Positions 1 through 9,203 of a stretch of DNA of 64,000 nucleotides are shown here, piece after piece. This DNA is from Melioribacter sp051488665 (lineage in GTDB: Bacteria > Bacteroidota > Ignavibacteria > Ignavibacteriales > Melioribacteraceae). The position numbers were made by a program, and so were the translations under genes. Location: contig NZ_JBPSEG010000002.1 in assembly GCF_051488665.1 (NCBI RefSeq), forward strand, positions 372,001-436,000. The letters run 5' to 3'. The notes under the pieces are model-generated. The model was not told where the DNA came from. It saw only the letters and a list, made by a program, of their open reading frames with translations, and did no database searches. Positions within the stretch are counted from its first letter, which is position 1; each line of letters starts with the position of its first letter.

Positions 1-1326
1 AGCTTTGTCGAGAGCGTTAACGGGACCGTCGCCGTCCGAAGCCGTATGCTCGATTTCCCCGTTCACTTCTATTTTAAGAACCGCTTCGGCATTCGAATGT
101 CCTTCTTCATCGTAAAAAACATTTACCTTGGAATCAAGAACTTTGAAGAATGGCGAAAATTCATTGGTTTCGGACCTGAGCAACAGTTCGAATGATGCTT
201 CCGCCCCGTCGAACTGGTATCCGTTATATTCGAGCGATTTTATGTGATTAACAATTTTTTTACTCAGTTCTTTATTGCCTCCGATATCCACTCCGACTTC
301 TTTGGCTTTATAACGGACGTTGCTTTGTCCCGACAAATCCGAAACGAGCACACGTTGTTTATTGCCAACCAATTCCGGCTCGATATGCTCGTACATTCTG
401 CTTTCTTTCATTACAGCGCTTACGTGAACGCCTCCTTTGTGCGCAAAGGCGGATTTGCCCGTAAATGCAGCCCTTGTATTCGGATGCAGATTCATTATTT
501 CGTAGACGTAATTCGAAACCGAAGTCAGGCTGGAAAGTTTTGATTTTTGATTGGTTTCATAATTCATTTTCAAAATTAAATTCGGAATAATACTGCACAG
601 ATTAGCGTTGCCGCAACGCTCGCCCAATCCGTTGATGGTTCCCTGCACATGACGCGCGCCGGCTCTTACAGCCGCCAACGAATTTGCCACCGCTAGCTCG
701 GAATCGTTGTGAGTATGGATGCCGATTATAACGTCAAATTTATCTTTAACGGTTTTCGTAATTTCATATACTTCTTCCGGAAGCGTGCCGCCGTTGGTGT
801 CGCATAATACCAGCGTATCGGCGCCTCCTTTTACAGCCGCATCGAGCATCTTGAGCGCGAATTCAGGGTCGTCTTTATAGCCGTCGAAAAAGTGCTCTGC
901 GTCGAATATTACCCTTCTACCGCGCTCTTTTAAATATTTGACCGATTTGTAGATCAATTCTTCGTTTTCGGCGTCGGTCAATCCGAGACCCTTTTGAGAA
1001 TGAAGTTTCCAGGTTTTTCCAAAGATCGTAATAATCGGCGTTTCAGAATTGATAAGAGTATTCAAATTGTAATCGGATTCAACGTCTTTAACTGACCTGG
1101 CTGTGGAACCGAAGGCGCATAATTTGGCGTGATTAAGATTTAGTTCTTTCGCTTTTTTGAAGAATTCTTCGTCTTTGGGATTGCTTCCGGGCCAGCCGCC
1201 TTCAATAATATCGATTCCGAATTCGTCGAGCTTTTTTGCAATCAAAAGTTTATCCTGAACCGAGAGGTTAACCCCTTCGCCCTGGGTTCCGTCGCGTAGT
1301 GTTGTATCAAATATTTCTACTAACAT
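1..1326 (-). CDS. cimA: (R)-citramalate synthase, 3' end beyond left edge
   Basis: Condenses pyruvate with acetyl-CoA to citramalate, the entry to threonine-independent isoleucine synthesis. The start is ATG at 1324-1326 with AGAGGAAG just upstream, and 442 codons lie in the window without a stop. Visible motifs are DTTLRDGTQGEG at the N-terminus, the metal-binding HTHNDSELAVANS and GTINGLGERCGNANL, followed by the start of the C-terminal LeuA-type regulatory domain (EASFELLLRSE). The family usually has about 520-540 residues, so perhaps 80-100 are missing. It sits 16 nt after leuD as the last visible gene of the ilv-leu operon. An isopropylmalate or homocitrate synthase is less likely because a separate leuA lies in the same operon and this protein has the DGTQGEG variant typical of CimA. 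Confidence 0.9.
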   Translation of the reverse strand, partial: MLVEIFDTTLRDGTQGEGVNLSVQDKLLIAKKLDEFGIDIIEGGWPGSNPKDEEFFKKAKELNLNHAKLCAFGSTARSVKDVESDYNLNTLINSETPIITIFGKTWKLHSQKGLGLTDAENEELIYKSVKYLKERGRRVIFDAEHFFDGYKDDPEFALKMLDAAVKGGADTLVLCDTNGGTLPEEVYEITKTVKDKFDVIIGIHTHNDSELAVANSLAAVRAGARHVQGTINGLGERCGNANLCSIIPNLILKMNYETNQKSKLSSLTSVSNYVYEIMNLHPNTRAAFTGKSAFAHKGGVHVSAVMKESRMYEHIEPELVGNKQRVLVSDLSGQSNVRYKAKEVGVDIGGNKELSKKIVNHIKSLEYNGYQFDGAEASFELLLRSETNEFSPFFKVLDSKVNVFYDEEGHSNAEAVLKIEVNGEIEHTASDGDGPVNALDKA

Positions 1327-1342
1327 AATTTCTTCCTCTAAA

Positions 1343-1900
1343 TTAAATCATATTATTTTTACGGGCATATTCGAATATATTTCCCGCTTCGATGATCGGT
1401 AATATATCGCCCAGCGGTCTCAGCCTGTAGGATTCGTTTTTTGTCAAATTTCGCAGTATATTTTCGTTCAGGTCGAGTTCAAGCTCGTCTCCGGTTTCTA
1501 TTTTATCGTTGAGTTTATCGGAAGTTTCATAAGGCACAACGAACCCCCCGTCAACGCAATTGCGATAAAATATTCGGGCATACGATTCGGCTACGATCGC
1601 TTTTGCTCCGGCAACCTGAAGAGCAAAGGGAGCGTGTTCGCGCGACGAACCGCATCCGAAATTCGAACCTCCGATTATAATCTGATACTTTGTTTGATAT
1701 TGACCTTCCTCAACGAAAGGAATGCCGCCTCCGGGCAAGCCGGACTGAGCCAAAGGCACGCCCGAAAGGGCAAATCTACCGTAATTTTTGGATTCTTCCG
1801 GGTCGCTTAAACTGTAGACCAGATGCTCGGCGGGAATAATCTGGTCTGTGTCGATATTGTCTCCAAGCACAAATGCTCTGCCTTTAATTATTTTTTCCAT
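1343..1900 (-). CDS. leuD: 3-isopropylmalate dehydratase small subunit
   Basis: Small (swivel-domain) subunit of isopropylmalate isomerase, 185 residues. It works with LeuC in leucine synthesis and, when citramalate is made, also in the citramalate-to-methylfumarate hydration. The motif GGSNFGCGSSREHAP is the conserved substrate-contact loop of aconitase-family swivel domains, and the N-terminus (GRAFVLGDNIDTDQIIPAEH) matches the family. The length is normal. ATG start with a weak AGAGAA element upstream. It follows leuC with a 22-nt gap and precedes cimA, which fits a shared role in both the leucine and citramalate branches. Confidence 0.95.
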   Translation of the reverse strand: MEKIIKGRAFVLGDNIDTDQIIPAEHLVYSLSDPEESKNYGRFALSGVPLAQSGLPGGGIPFVEEGQYQTKYQIIIGGSNFGCGSSREHAPFALQVAGAKAIVAESYARIFYRNCVDGGFVVPYETSDKLNDKIETGDELELDLNENILRNLTKNESYRLRPLGDILPIIEAGNIFEYARKNNMI

Positions 1901-1922
1901 TTTATATTCTCTGCAATTTTTT

Positions 1923-3218
1923 TTATAAAAATTCTCTCGGGTCTGTAATTACGCCGGTAACGGCGGAAGCCGCCACGGTTAAAGGCGACGCCAGATAGAC
2001 TTCGGATTTTTTGCTGCCCATTCTGCCGGGGAAATTTCTGTTGGTAGTCGAAATAACGACTTCGCCGTCTGCAGCCCTTCCCACAGTGTCTGCCGGACCG
2101 CCCAGGCAGGCGGCGCACGACGATTGGGCTATTACACATCCTGCTTTTTCAAAAATTTCTTTCAATGTAATTCCATTAATGGTTTCCACTTCTAGCTGTT
2201 GTGCCACATAAGTGCTGCCGGGTACGACGAAAGTCGGCGTTTTGACTTCGTTACCGAAAATAATTTTAGCGGCGTTATAGAAATCCGTTAACTTACCGCC
2301 CGTGCATGAGCCGATATAACATTTTGTCAATTTTCTGCCCGCGACGTTTCGAACTGTATCTCTATTATCGGGACTATGCGGTTTTGCAACCAGCGGTTCA
2401 ATTTCATTTACATTGTAATGATATATATCGCGGTATTTTGCGTCGGGATCGCTTTCGAAAATTTCGTACGGTTTGTTCGTTCTTTCTCTGACGTATTTTT
2501 CAGTTACTTCGTCGGCTTTAATGATTCCGTTCATGGCTCCGGCTTCGATTGCCATATTAGTCAAAGTCATTCTTTCGTCCATCTGCATTGAAAAGATAGC
2601 CTCGCCGTCGAATTCCAATGCTCTGTAAGTGCCGCCGTCGGTTGTTATGTCTCCGAGGATCATCAAAATAAGATCTTTAGCCGTCAGGTAGTCCGGCATA
2701 CTGCCTTCGAAAATAAACTTGAGCGATTCGGGCACTTTTTCCCAAATTTTACCCGTACCCAGAATAAATGCGGCGTCGGTATTTCCAACTCCAGTCGAAA
2801 ACATTCCGAAGGCGCCGGATGTGCACGTATGCGAATCCGTTCCGAATAATACCGTTCCGGGAAGATTATATCCTTCTTCGGCAAGCGCTATGTGGCATAC
2901 TCCTTTATAACGGTCGGTGCCGACGTCGTAATAATTCGGCACGTTGTATTCGTTTGCAAATTCTCTCAGAATATTTACGTTACGGTTAGCCTGAGGATTT
3001 TTCGTAAAAATATAATGGTCGGGAAAGATGACCAGTTTTTCTTTATCCCAAATTTTTGCTTTATCGCCGAATTCTCTTTTCCAAATATCGATAGTCGGCG
3101 GTCCGCATACATCGTGAGTCATCAGTACATCCACATTGAGCCATATGCTTTCGCCGGGTTCAACTCTTTTTTTACCGGCGGATTTAGCCATAATTTTTTC
3201 GGTTATAGTCATGCCCAT
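1923..3218 (-). CDS. leuC: 3-isopropylmalate dehydratase large subunit
   Basis: Large, Fe-S-carrying subunit of isopropylmalate isomerase, 431 residues, the shorter LeuC/HacA-like type rather than the roughly 465-residue enterobacterial type. Three cysteines for the [4Fe-4S] cluster are visible: C305 in CYIGSCTGG, and C368 and C371 in SSCAACLGG. The segment LFGTDSHTCTSGAFGMFSTGVG is also diagnostic. AAGGAAA lies about 7 nt before the chosen ATG; a second ATG two codons later is possible. The gene is 14 nt downstream of leuA. Because HacA-type enzymes accept related substrates, one LeuCD pair may serve both leucine and citramalate routes; that is inference. Confidence 0.93.
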   Translation of the reverse strand: MGMTITEKIMAKSAGKKRVEPGESIWLNVDVLMTHDVCGPPTIDIWKREFGDKAKIWDKEKLVIFPDHYIFTKNPQANRNVNILREFANEYNVPNYYDVGTDRYKGVCHIALAEEGYNLPGTVLFGTDSHTCTSGAFGMFSTGVGNTDAAFILGTGKIWEKVPESLKFIFEGSMPDYLTAKDLILMILGDITTDGGTYRALEFDGEAIFSMQMDERMTLTNMAIEAGAMNGIIKADEVTEKYVRERTNKPYEIFESDPDAKYRDIYHYNVNEIEPLVAKPHSPDNRDTVRNVAGRKLTKCYIGSCTGGKLTDFYNAAKIIFGNEVKTPTFVVPGSTYVAQQLEVETINGITLKEIFEKAGCVIAQSSCAACLGGPADTVGRAADGEVVISTTNRNFPGRMGSKKSEVYLASPLTVAASAVTGVITDPREFL

Positions 3219-3232
3219 AATTTATTTCCTTA

Positions 3233-4813
3233 TTAAATTACTTCTGAAATTGATTCGTTATTTTTAGGTGAAGTCTGATTCATATATTTTTCTTTTTGAT
3301 TCAGCGCGCTCAAATAAGCTTTTGCGCTCGCTTCGATTATATCGGTCGAAACACCTCTTCCCATAAAGGATTTATTTCCGCTGCGTATTCTTATAATAAC
3401 TTCGCCCATAGCTTCCCGTCCCGAAGTAACCGAGCGCACCTGGTAGGATTCCACTTCGGAATTTATAGAAAGAGCGCGTTCAATAGCATTGAAAACCGCG
3501 TCTACCGGACCGTCGCCTGTTGCCGATTCCGAATAAATTTCGCCATTATAATTAATTTTTACTACCGCATTCGGGATAAGATTGGAACCGGCATTAACCT
3601 GAATATACTCGAGTTCATATATGTCGTTATCTTTTTGTATTTCGTCTCCCATCAGCATTCGGAGATCGTCGTCAAAAACTTCTTTCTTTTTGTCAGCCAA
3701 TTCGGTAAAGGCTTTGTAGATATTCTGGAGTTCTTCGTCGGTCACTTTATAGCCGAGTTCCTGAAGGCGTACTTTTAGACCGTGCCTTCCGGAATGTCTG
3801 CCCAGCACAATATTATTTTTCGGGATACCGACGCTTTCGGGTGTCATAATTTCGTAAGTTTCGCGGCTTTTGAGAACGCCGTCCTGATGAATTCCTGATT
3901 CGTGCGCAAAGGCGTTTTCTCCCACTATTGCTTTATTGCGCTGCACAAGCAGCCCGGTAAAAGCCGAAACCATTTTGCTCGTATTGTAAATTTCTTTCGT
4001 ATTAATTTCGGTGTAAAAATTAAGCAGGTCTTTCCTTACGTTAAGAGCCATTACGAACTCTTCCAGCGAAGCGTTGCCGGCTCTTTCGCCTATTCCGTTT
4101 ATAGTGCATTCAACCTGTCGCGCGCCGCTTTGAACTGCGGCGATTGAATTTGCTACTGCAAGTCCCAAATCATTATGGCAGTGAACGCTTATTATCGCTT
4201 TATTAATATTTTTTACTCTTTTTTTCAATTCGGCTATTTTTGCTGCAAATTCGAACGGCAGCGTATAGCCTGTTGTGTCAGGAATATTAACCGTAGTGGC
4301 TCCTGCTTCGATTGCCGCTTCGATTACTTCGGCGAGATAACCGATATCGGTTCTGCCTGCGTCTTCAGCGGAAAATTCAACGTCCTCGGTAAAAGTTTTG
4401 GCGTACGCCACCGCGTCGTACGACATTTTAATTATTGTCTTCCGTTTCTCTTCCAGTGTTTTTCCGTAACGTTCGTGTCCGAATTTTCCTAGAATATGAT
4501 AGTCGGAAGTGCTCGAAAAAGTATGAATTCTTTTCCGCGGAGCTGAAGCCAGCGCATCTGCCGCAGCTTTAATGTCTTTTTCGTTTGCGCGGGACAAGGC
4601 AGCGATAATGCAATCGACCTCTTCGGCAATCCGTTTTACGGCTTCGAATTGCGCCGGCGACGAAATCGGAAATCCCGCTTCGATTACGTCAACATTTAGT
4701 TTAGCGAGCTGATGCGCAATTTCTACTTTCTCATGGACGTTCAACGACGCGCCAGGCGACTGTTCGCCGTCTCTTAATGTTGTATCGAATATCAGTATTT
4801 TATTGTCGTTCAT
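3233..4813 (-). CDS. leuA: 2-isopropylmalate synthase
   Basis: First committed step of leucine synthesis: 2-ketoisovalerate plus acetyl-CoA gives 2-isopropylmalate. 526 residues, the usual length. N-terminal TIM-barrel motif DTTLRDGEQSPG (about residues 10-21), the metal-binding HCHNDLGLAVANS near residue 205, INGIGERAGNASLEE, and a C-terminal allosteric leucine-binding domain (GDGPVDAVFNAIERAL) that usually gives feedback inhibition. The last 20 residues are polar and variable. It lies between leuB and leuC in the operon. Distinguished from the neighbouring cimA by DGEQSPG in place of DGTQGEG. Confidence 0.95.
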   Translation of the reverse strand: MNDNKILIFDTTLRDGEQSPGASLNVHEKVEIAHQLAKLNVDVIEAGFPISSPAQFEAVKRIAEEVDCIIAALSRANEKDIKAAADALASAPRKRIHTFSSTSDYHILGKFGHERYGKTLEEKRKTIIKMSYDAVAYAKTFTEDVEFSAEDAGRTDIGYLAEVIEAAIEAGATTVNIPDTTGYTLPFEFAAKIAELKKRVKNINKAIISVHCHNDLGLAVANSIAAVQSGARQVECTINGIGERAGNASLEEFVMALNVRKDLLNFYTEINTKEIYNTSKMVSAFTGLLVQRNKAIVGENAFAHESGIHQDGVLKSRETYEIMTPESVGIPKNNIVLGRHSGRHGLKVRLQELGYKVTDEELQNIYKAFTELADKKKEVFDDDLRMLMGDEIQKDNDIYELEYIQVNAGSNLIPNAVVKINYNGEIYSESATGDGPVDAVFNAIERALSINSEVESYQVRSVTSGREAMGEVIIRIRSGNKSFMGRGVSTDIIEASAKAYLSALNQKEKYMNQTSPKNNESISEVI

Positions 4814-4837
4814 GTTGTTTCTCCGCTAATATCTTTT

Positions 4838-5932
4838 TCATAATGTAAAAACATTGATAGCCTGAGTAGCCACAATCTTTTCAAATTCTTCTATAATCAA
4901 GTTGGTCATCTCTTCAGTAGTAACGAGTTTATTTCCTTCTTTAAAGATGTCTCTTGTTCTGTATCCTTTCGACAGAACGTTTTCGATCGAATTTTCGATA
5001 ATCTCCGAAGCTTTGTCCATCTGGAAAGAATATTTTAGCATCATGGCAGCCGACGAAATTGCCGCTATCGGATTGGCGACTCCTTTTCCCGCAATGTCCG
5101 GAGCGCTGCCGTGAACGGGCTCGTATAACGCATATTTGGTCCCGAGGCTTGCCGACGGTAACATTCCCAAACTTCCGGTTATCATTGCGGCTATATCGCT
5201 CAAAATATCTCCGAACAGATTCGAAGTCAAAATAACGTCGAATTGCTTCGGGTCTCTTACAATTTGCATTGCGGCATTGTCGACATACATATGATTCAAC
5301 TGAACGTCCTGATACTCCTTGTGGACGTCCATTACTACTTTTCTCCAGAATTGCGACACTTCCAGAACGTTGGCTTTGTCGACGGAAGTGACTTTTTTAT
5401 TGCGTTGTCTTGCAAGTTCAAACGCTTTACGCGCGATTCTCTCGACTTCCCCTTTTGTATAAACCATCGTATTGAAGCCTTTCTCGTCGTCATAACCGCG
5501 AGGTTCGCCGAAATAGATACCGCCGGTAAGCTCCCTTAGTATCAGTACGTCGGTTCCTTTAAGAACTTCGGCTCTAAGCGATGAATTCTCGAGCATTGAG
5601 TTATAAATTCTCGCAGGCCTTAAATTTGCAAACAAGCCCAGGGCTTTCCTCAATTTGAGCAATGCCGCTTCGGGTTTAAGATGATGCTCGAGATTTTCCC
5701 ATTCAGGGCCTCCTACGGCTCCAAGAAAAACAACATCGGAGCTGTAACATACATCGAGAGTTTCATCGGTCAGCGGAGTTTTGAATTTGTCGTAAGAAGA
5801 CCCGCCGATTAACGCCATCTTAAATTCAAATTCCGTGTTAAATTTTTCTCCGGCGGCTTTAAGTACTTTAACGGCTGAGTTAACGACTTCGGGACCGATG
5901 CCGTCGCCCGGCAATAATGCTATCCGATACAT
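4838..5932 (-). CDS. leuB: 3-isopropylmalate dehydrogenase
   Basis: Oxidative decarboxylation of 3-isopropylmalate with NAD+, 364 residues. Motifs: GDGIGPEVVNSAVKVL at the N-terminus, LLKLRKALGLFANLRPA (substrate arginines), DKANVLEVSQFWR, SNLFGDILSDIAAMITG (metal-binding aspartates) and EPVHGSAPDIAGKG. The C-terminal ten or so residues after EEFEKIVA are a slight extension. It starts with ATG 11 nt after ilvC and precedes leuA by 24 nt, all in the single ilv-leu run. The enzyme may also act on the erythro-3-methylmalate of the citramalate route, as it does in other citramalate-pathway organisms. Confidence 0.95.
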   Translation of the reverse strand: MYRIALLPGDGIGPEVVNSAVKVLKAAGEKFNTEFEFKMALIGGSSYDKFKTPLTDETLDVCYSSDVVFLGAVGGPEWENLEHHLKPEAALLKLRKALGLFANLRPARIYNSMLENSSLRAEVLKGTDVLILRELTGGIYFGEPRGYDDEKGFNTMVYTKGEVERIARKAFELARQRNKKVTSVDKANVLEVSQFWRKVVMDVHKEYQDVQLNHMYVDNAAMQIVRDPKQFDVILTSNLFGDILSDIAAMITGSLGMLPSASLGTKYALYEPVHGSAPDIAGKGVANPIAAISSAAMMLKYSFQMDKASEIIENSIENVLSKGYRTRDIFKEGNKLVTTEEMTNLIIEEFEKIVATQAINVFTL

Positions 5933-5943
5933 ATATTTCCCCT

Positions 5944-6936
5944 TTAATTTTTTTTGAGCCAGCTCATCATGCTGCGTAATTTGGCTCCTACTTTTTCAAT
6001 TGGATGTTCCTGGTTTTCTTTTCTCAATTTATTTAAAGTCGGTTGACCTTTCTTATTTTCTTCAATCCACTCCTCGGCAAATTTGCCGGTTTGAATTTCG
6101 TTCAAAATTTCTTTCATAACTTTTTTCGTATCGCTGTTAATTACTCTTGAGCCTCTTGTCATGCCTCCGTATTCGGCTGTGTCGCTTACCGAATAGTTCA
6201 TACGCGTGAGGCCTCCTTCGTAGTAAAGGTCTACAATCAATTTAAGTTCGTGCATACACTCGAAATAAGCCAGTTCGGCGGGATAACCAGCTTCGACCAA
6301 AGTTTCAAATCCTGCTTTGATCAGCTCTGCCGATCCGCCGCAGAGTACGGCTTGTTCTCCGAACAAATCGGTTTCGGTTTCATCTTTGAAAGTAGTTTCG
6401 ATAACGCCGGCACGAGTGCCGCCGATTCCTTTTGCCCACGCCAGGGCTTTATCGCGCGCCTGTCCGGAAAAGTCCTGATGAATTGCAATCAAACAAGGAG
6501 TGCCGCTTCCTTCCTGAAAAGTACGGCGCACAAGGTGTCCCGGTCCTTTCGGAGCGATCATTATAACATCGACATTTTCCGGAGGAACTATCTGTTTGTA
6601 ATGAATATTAAAACCGTGAGCAAAAGCAAGAGTTTTGCCTTCGGTCAGATGAGGTTTAATCTGGTTTTCATAGACTTCCTTTTGATTCTGGTCCGGAAGT
6701 AAAATCATAATAATGTCCGCCCAGTTAGCGGCTTCGTCGACCGTAAAGACTTTGAGACCGGCTTCTTCGGCTTCTTTCCATCTCGAAGAAGATTTTCTCA
6801 AACCGATTGCCACATCCATTCCGCTGTCTTTAAGATTGAGAGCATGAGCGTGTCCCTGACTGCCGTATCCCATAACGGCAATTTTTTTCCCTTTTAACAA
6901 ATCCAGATTTGCGTCCTGGTCGTAATAGACTTTCAT
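5944..6936 (-). CDS. ilvC: Ketol-acid reductoisomerase (class I)
   Basis: Converts acetolactate and acetohydroxybutyrate to the dihydroxy acids with NAD(P)H and Mg2+. 330 residues, the short class I form. The Rossmann loop reads GYGSQGHAHALNLKDSG and the cofactor-specificity loop GLRKSSSRWKEAEEAG suggests NADPH. FAHGFNIHY, APKGPGHLVRR and the knotted catalytic domain (DLFGEQAVLCGG, ELKLIVDLYYEGG) are intact. Its ATG overlaps the TGA of ilvN in an ATGA arrangement, so translation of the two is probably coupled. Confidence 0.96.
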   Translation of the reverse strand: MKVYYDQDANLDLLKGKKIAVMGYGSQGHAHALNLKDSGMDVAIGLRKSSSRWKEAEEAGLKVFTVDEAANWADIIMILLPDQNQKEVYENQIKPHLTEGKTLAFAHGFNIHYKQIVPPENVDVIMIAPKGPGHLVRRTFQEGSGTPCLIAIHQDFSGQARDKALAWAKGIGGTRAGVIETTFKDETETDLFGEQAVLCGGSAELIKAGFETLVEAGYPAELAYFECMHELKLIVDLYYEGGLTRMNYSVSDTAEYGGMTRGSRVINSDTKKVMKEILNEIQTGKFAEEWIEENKKGQPTLNKLRKENQEHPIEKVGAKLRSMMSWLKKN

Positions 6937-7472
6937 TTTTTGTCTCCGTTAATTTTTTTATTGTCGTCTTCTTTTTCTTTGGGAAGTTTTCTAAATTGTT
7001 CGCCGCGCCTTAAAACTACGGTTCCCGAACGCGCAATCTCTTTAATTCCAAACGGCTCGAGAACATTAATTGCAGCGTCGATCTTTTCAGGCGGGCCGGT
7101 AATTTCAAGCATAATCGTTTTGTTATTAATATCGACTACATTACCCCTGAATATTTCACAGATATCGATAATTTCAGAACGCGTTCCTTTCTGATAGAAT
7201 ACCGTAATCAACATTAATTCGCGCTGCACTTTCGGTTGATGCGTCATATCGATAATTTTTATTGTGTCTATCAGTCTGTTCAGTTGCTTAACAATCTGCT
7301 CTATAACTTTGTCTTCGCCTTCAGTAACTATAGTCATTCTCGATACAGTCGGATCTTCGGTTTCGCCGATAGAAATCGAATGGATATTATAACCTTTGGC
7401 GCTGAACATTGTTACTACCCGGTTGAACGCGCCGAATTTGTTTTCTACGAGTGCTGATATTATATGCATCAT
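6933..7472 (-). CDS. ilvN: Acetolactate synthase small (regulatory) subunit
   Basis: ACT-domain regulatory subunit that binds valine and activates the catalytic subunit IlvB. 179 residues, close to IlvH/IlvN size. The N-terminus (ISALVENKFGAFNRVVTMFSAKGYNIHSIS) is the ACT domain, followed by the family C-terminal domain ending in a charged tail. AAGGAG lies inside the last codons of ilvB, about 9 nt before the ATG. The ilvB stop and this start are separated by one base. A second in-frame ATG follows immediately. It ends in a 4-nt overlap with ilvC. Confidence 0.95.
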   Translation of the reverse strand: MMHIISALVENKFGAFNRVVTMFSAKGYNIHSISIGETEDPTVSRMTIVTEGEDKVIEQIVKQLNRLIDTIKIIDMTHQPKVQRELMLITVFYQKGTRSEIIDICEIFRGNVVDINNKTIMLEITGPPEKIDAAINVLEPFGIKEIARSGTVVLRRGEQFRKLPKEKEDDNKKINGDKK

Positions 7473-7473
7473 T

Positions 7474-9192
7474 TTAGATCATCTCCTTTGGATCTAATCT
7501 GCGAATAATCATGTCGCTTATCGAAGCGCCCGCAGGAACAATCGGGAATACCATGTCTTCTTTAGCGACTTTAAATTCGACCATAACCGGACCGTCATTG
7601 TAATCGAGCATTTCCCTGAGAAGGTGTTCCACATTATGAGGACTGTCTGTCGAATATGCTTTTACTCCGAAAGCTTCAGCTACTTTTACAAAATCGGGAT
7701 TGCTGTCGGAGAGGTCGGTAAAGCTGAATTTTTCGGCATGGAAAAGCTCCTGCCATTGCCGTACCATTCCGAGGAAGCTGTTATTGAGGACAATTATCTT
7801 AATCGGCAGTCTGTAATAAACGGCTGTCGCCAATTCCTGAATATTCATCTGGAATCCGCCGTCGCCGTTAATTGAAATAATGGGACGGTCTTTGATTCCA
7901 AAAGCAACGCCGATTGCAGCCGGCAGCGCAAACCCCATAGTTCCCAAACCGCCGCTGGTAATATGAGAACGCGGATGATTGAATTTATAATATTGCGCAG
8001 TCCACATTTGATTTTGACCTACGTCTGTAACTACGACGGCTTCTCCTTTGGTAAGTTCGGATAATTTTTCAATTACAAATTGAGCTCTCAGTCTGCCGTC
8101 GGACATATCGTATTCGAGCGGACAATCGTTTTTCCATTTATTAATTTGTTCCCACCATTCTTCAAGGTCGGGTTTACGGGTAATTTCGGAAGCAAGTTCC
8201 GCCATTACATGTTTAACGTCTCCCACAATCGGCAAATCGACTACGATATTTTTGTCGATGCAAGTCGGATCGATATCAACGTGAATTTTGTATGCGTTAC
8301 GGGCAAACGTATCCACTTTTCCCGTTACACGATCGTCAAAGCGAGCTCCGAGTGAAATGAGCAGGTCGCAATTGTTAACAGCCTGATTTGCCCAGTAAGT
8401 GCCGTGCATTCCGAGCATACCGAGCGATTGAGGGTCTGTGCCGGGAAATGCGCCCAATCCCTGGAGCGTCATCGTAACCGGCAGATTATTCTCTTTGGCA
8501 AGGAGATACAATTCCCTGTGACCGCCCGACATAATAACTCCGCCTCCAACATAGAGCAGAGGTCTTTTTGCTTTTTGAAGCATCATGGCGGCTTTCTTAA
8601 TCTGATTCTGATGTCCGTATACTTTCGGCTTGTAGCCTTTAAGATCTATTTTATCGGGGTAATTAAATTCAGTTATGTTGTTGATAACGTTTTTGGGTAA
8701 ATCGACCACAACCGGTCCGGGTCTGCCGGTCGAAGCGATATAAAACGCCTGCCGTATAGTAGGCGCCAATTCAGAAATATCTCTTACAAGAAAATTATGT
8801 TTTGTTATCGGTCTGGTTATTCCGCAAATGTCGGCTTCCTGAAAAGCGTCGTTGCCGATCAAATGCGTTGGCACCTGTCCGGTAAAAACGACTATCGGCA
8901 CCGAATCCATATAAGCGTCCGTAATACCGGTAACCGTATTGGTTGCGCCTGGTCCCGAAGTTACGAGAACGACTCCGACTTTGCCCGTTGCTTTTGCATA
9001 ACCTTCAGCCATATGAGTTGCGCCCTGCTCGTGACGCACAAGAATATGTTTCAAAAAGTCGATATCATAGAGTCTTTCGTAGATAGGCAAAACCGCGCCG
9101 CCGGGATATCCGAAGATATATTCAACGCCTTCCCTTTTAAGGCATTCGAAGAAGATATCAGCCCCGGACATTTTATTTTTTTTGTTATTCAT
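7474..9192 (-). CDS. ilvB: Acetolactate synthase large subunit
   Basis: ThDP-dependent condensation of two pyruvates, or of pyruvate and 2-ketobutyrate, the first common step of valine, leucine and isoleucine synthesis. About 572 residues. Visible are EYIFGYPGGAVLPIYE with the catalytic glutamate region (VRHEQGATHMAEGYA), the central FAD-binding-type domain, and the ThDP motif GDGGFQMNIQELATA. An earlier in-frame ATG at 9207 overlaps the ilvD stop, but AAAGGGG sits 5-6 nt before the ATG at 9192, while the earlier one has only a weak site; I therefore prefer 9192. The earlier start would add five residues (MKGVI). Confidence 0.95.
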   Translation of the reverse strand: MNNKKNKMSGADIFFECLKREGVEYIFGYPGGAVLPIYERLYDIDFLKHILVRHEQGATHMAEGYAKATGKVGVVLVTSGPGATNTVTGITDAYMDSVPIVVFTGQVPTHLIGNDAFQEADICGITRPITKHNFLVRDISELAPTIRQAFYIASTGRPGPVVVDLPKNVINNITEFNYPDKIDLKGYKPKVYGHQNQIKKAAMMLQKAKRPLLYVGGGVIMSGGHRELYLLAKENNLPVTMTLQGLGAFPGTDPQSLGMLGMHGTYWANQAVNNCDLLISLGARFDDRVTGKVDTFARNAYKIHVDIDPTCIDKNIVVDLPIVGDVKHVMAELASEITRKPDLEEWWEQINKWKNDCPLEYDMSDGRLRAQFVIEKLSELTKGEAVVVTDVGQNQMWTAQYYKFNHPRSHITSGGLGTMGFALPAAIGVAFGIKDRPIISINGDGGFQMNIQELATAVYYRLPIKIIVLNNSFLGMVRQWQELFHAEKFSFTDLSDSNPDFVKVAEAFGVKAYSTDSPHNVEHLLREMLDYNDGPVMVEFKVAKEDMVFPIVPAGASISDMIIRRLDPKEMI

Positions 9193-9203
9193 AATTACCC
9201 CTT

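Noticed and set aside
2306..2591. Two overlapping short plus-strand frames inside leuC
   Set aside because: Shadows of leuC with no ribosome site or family resemblance.
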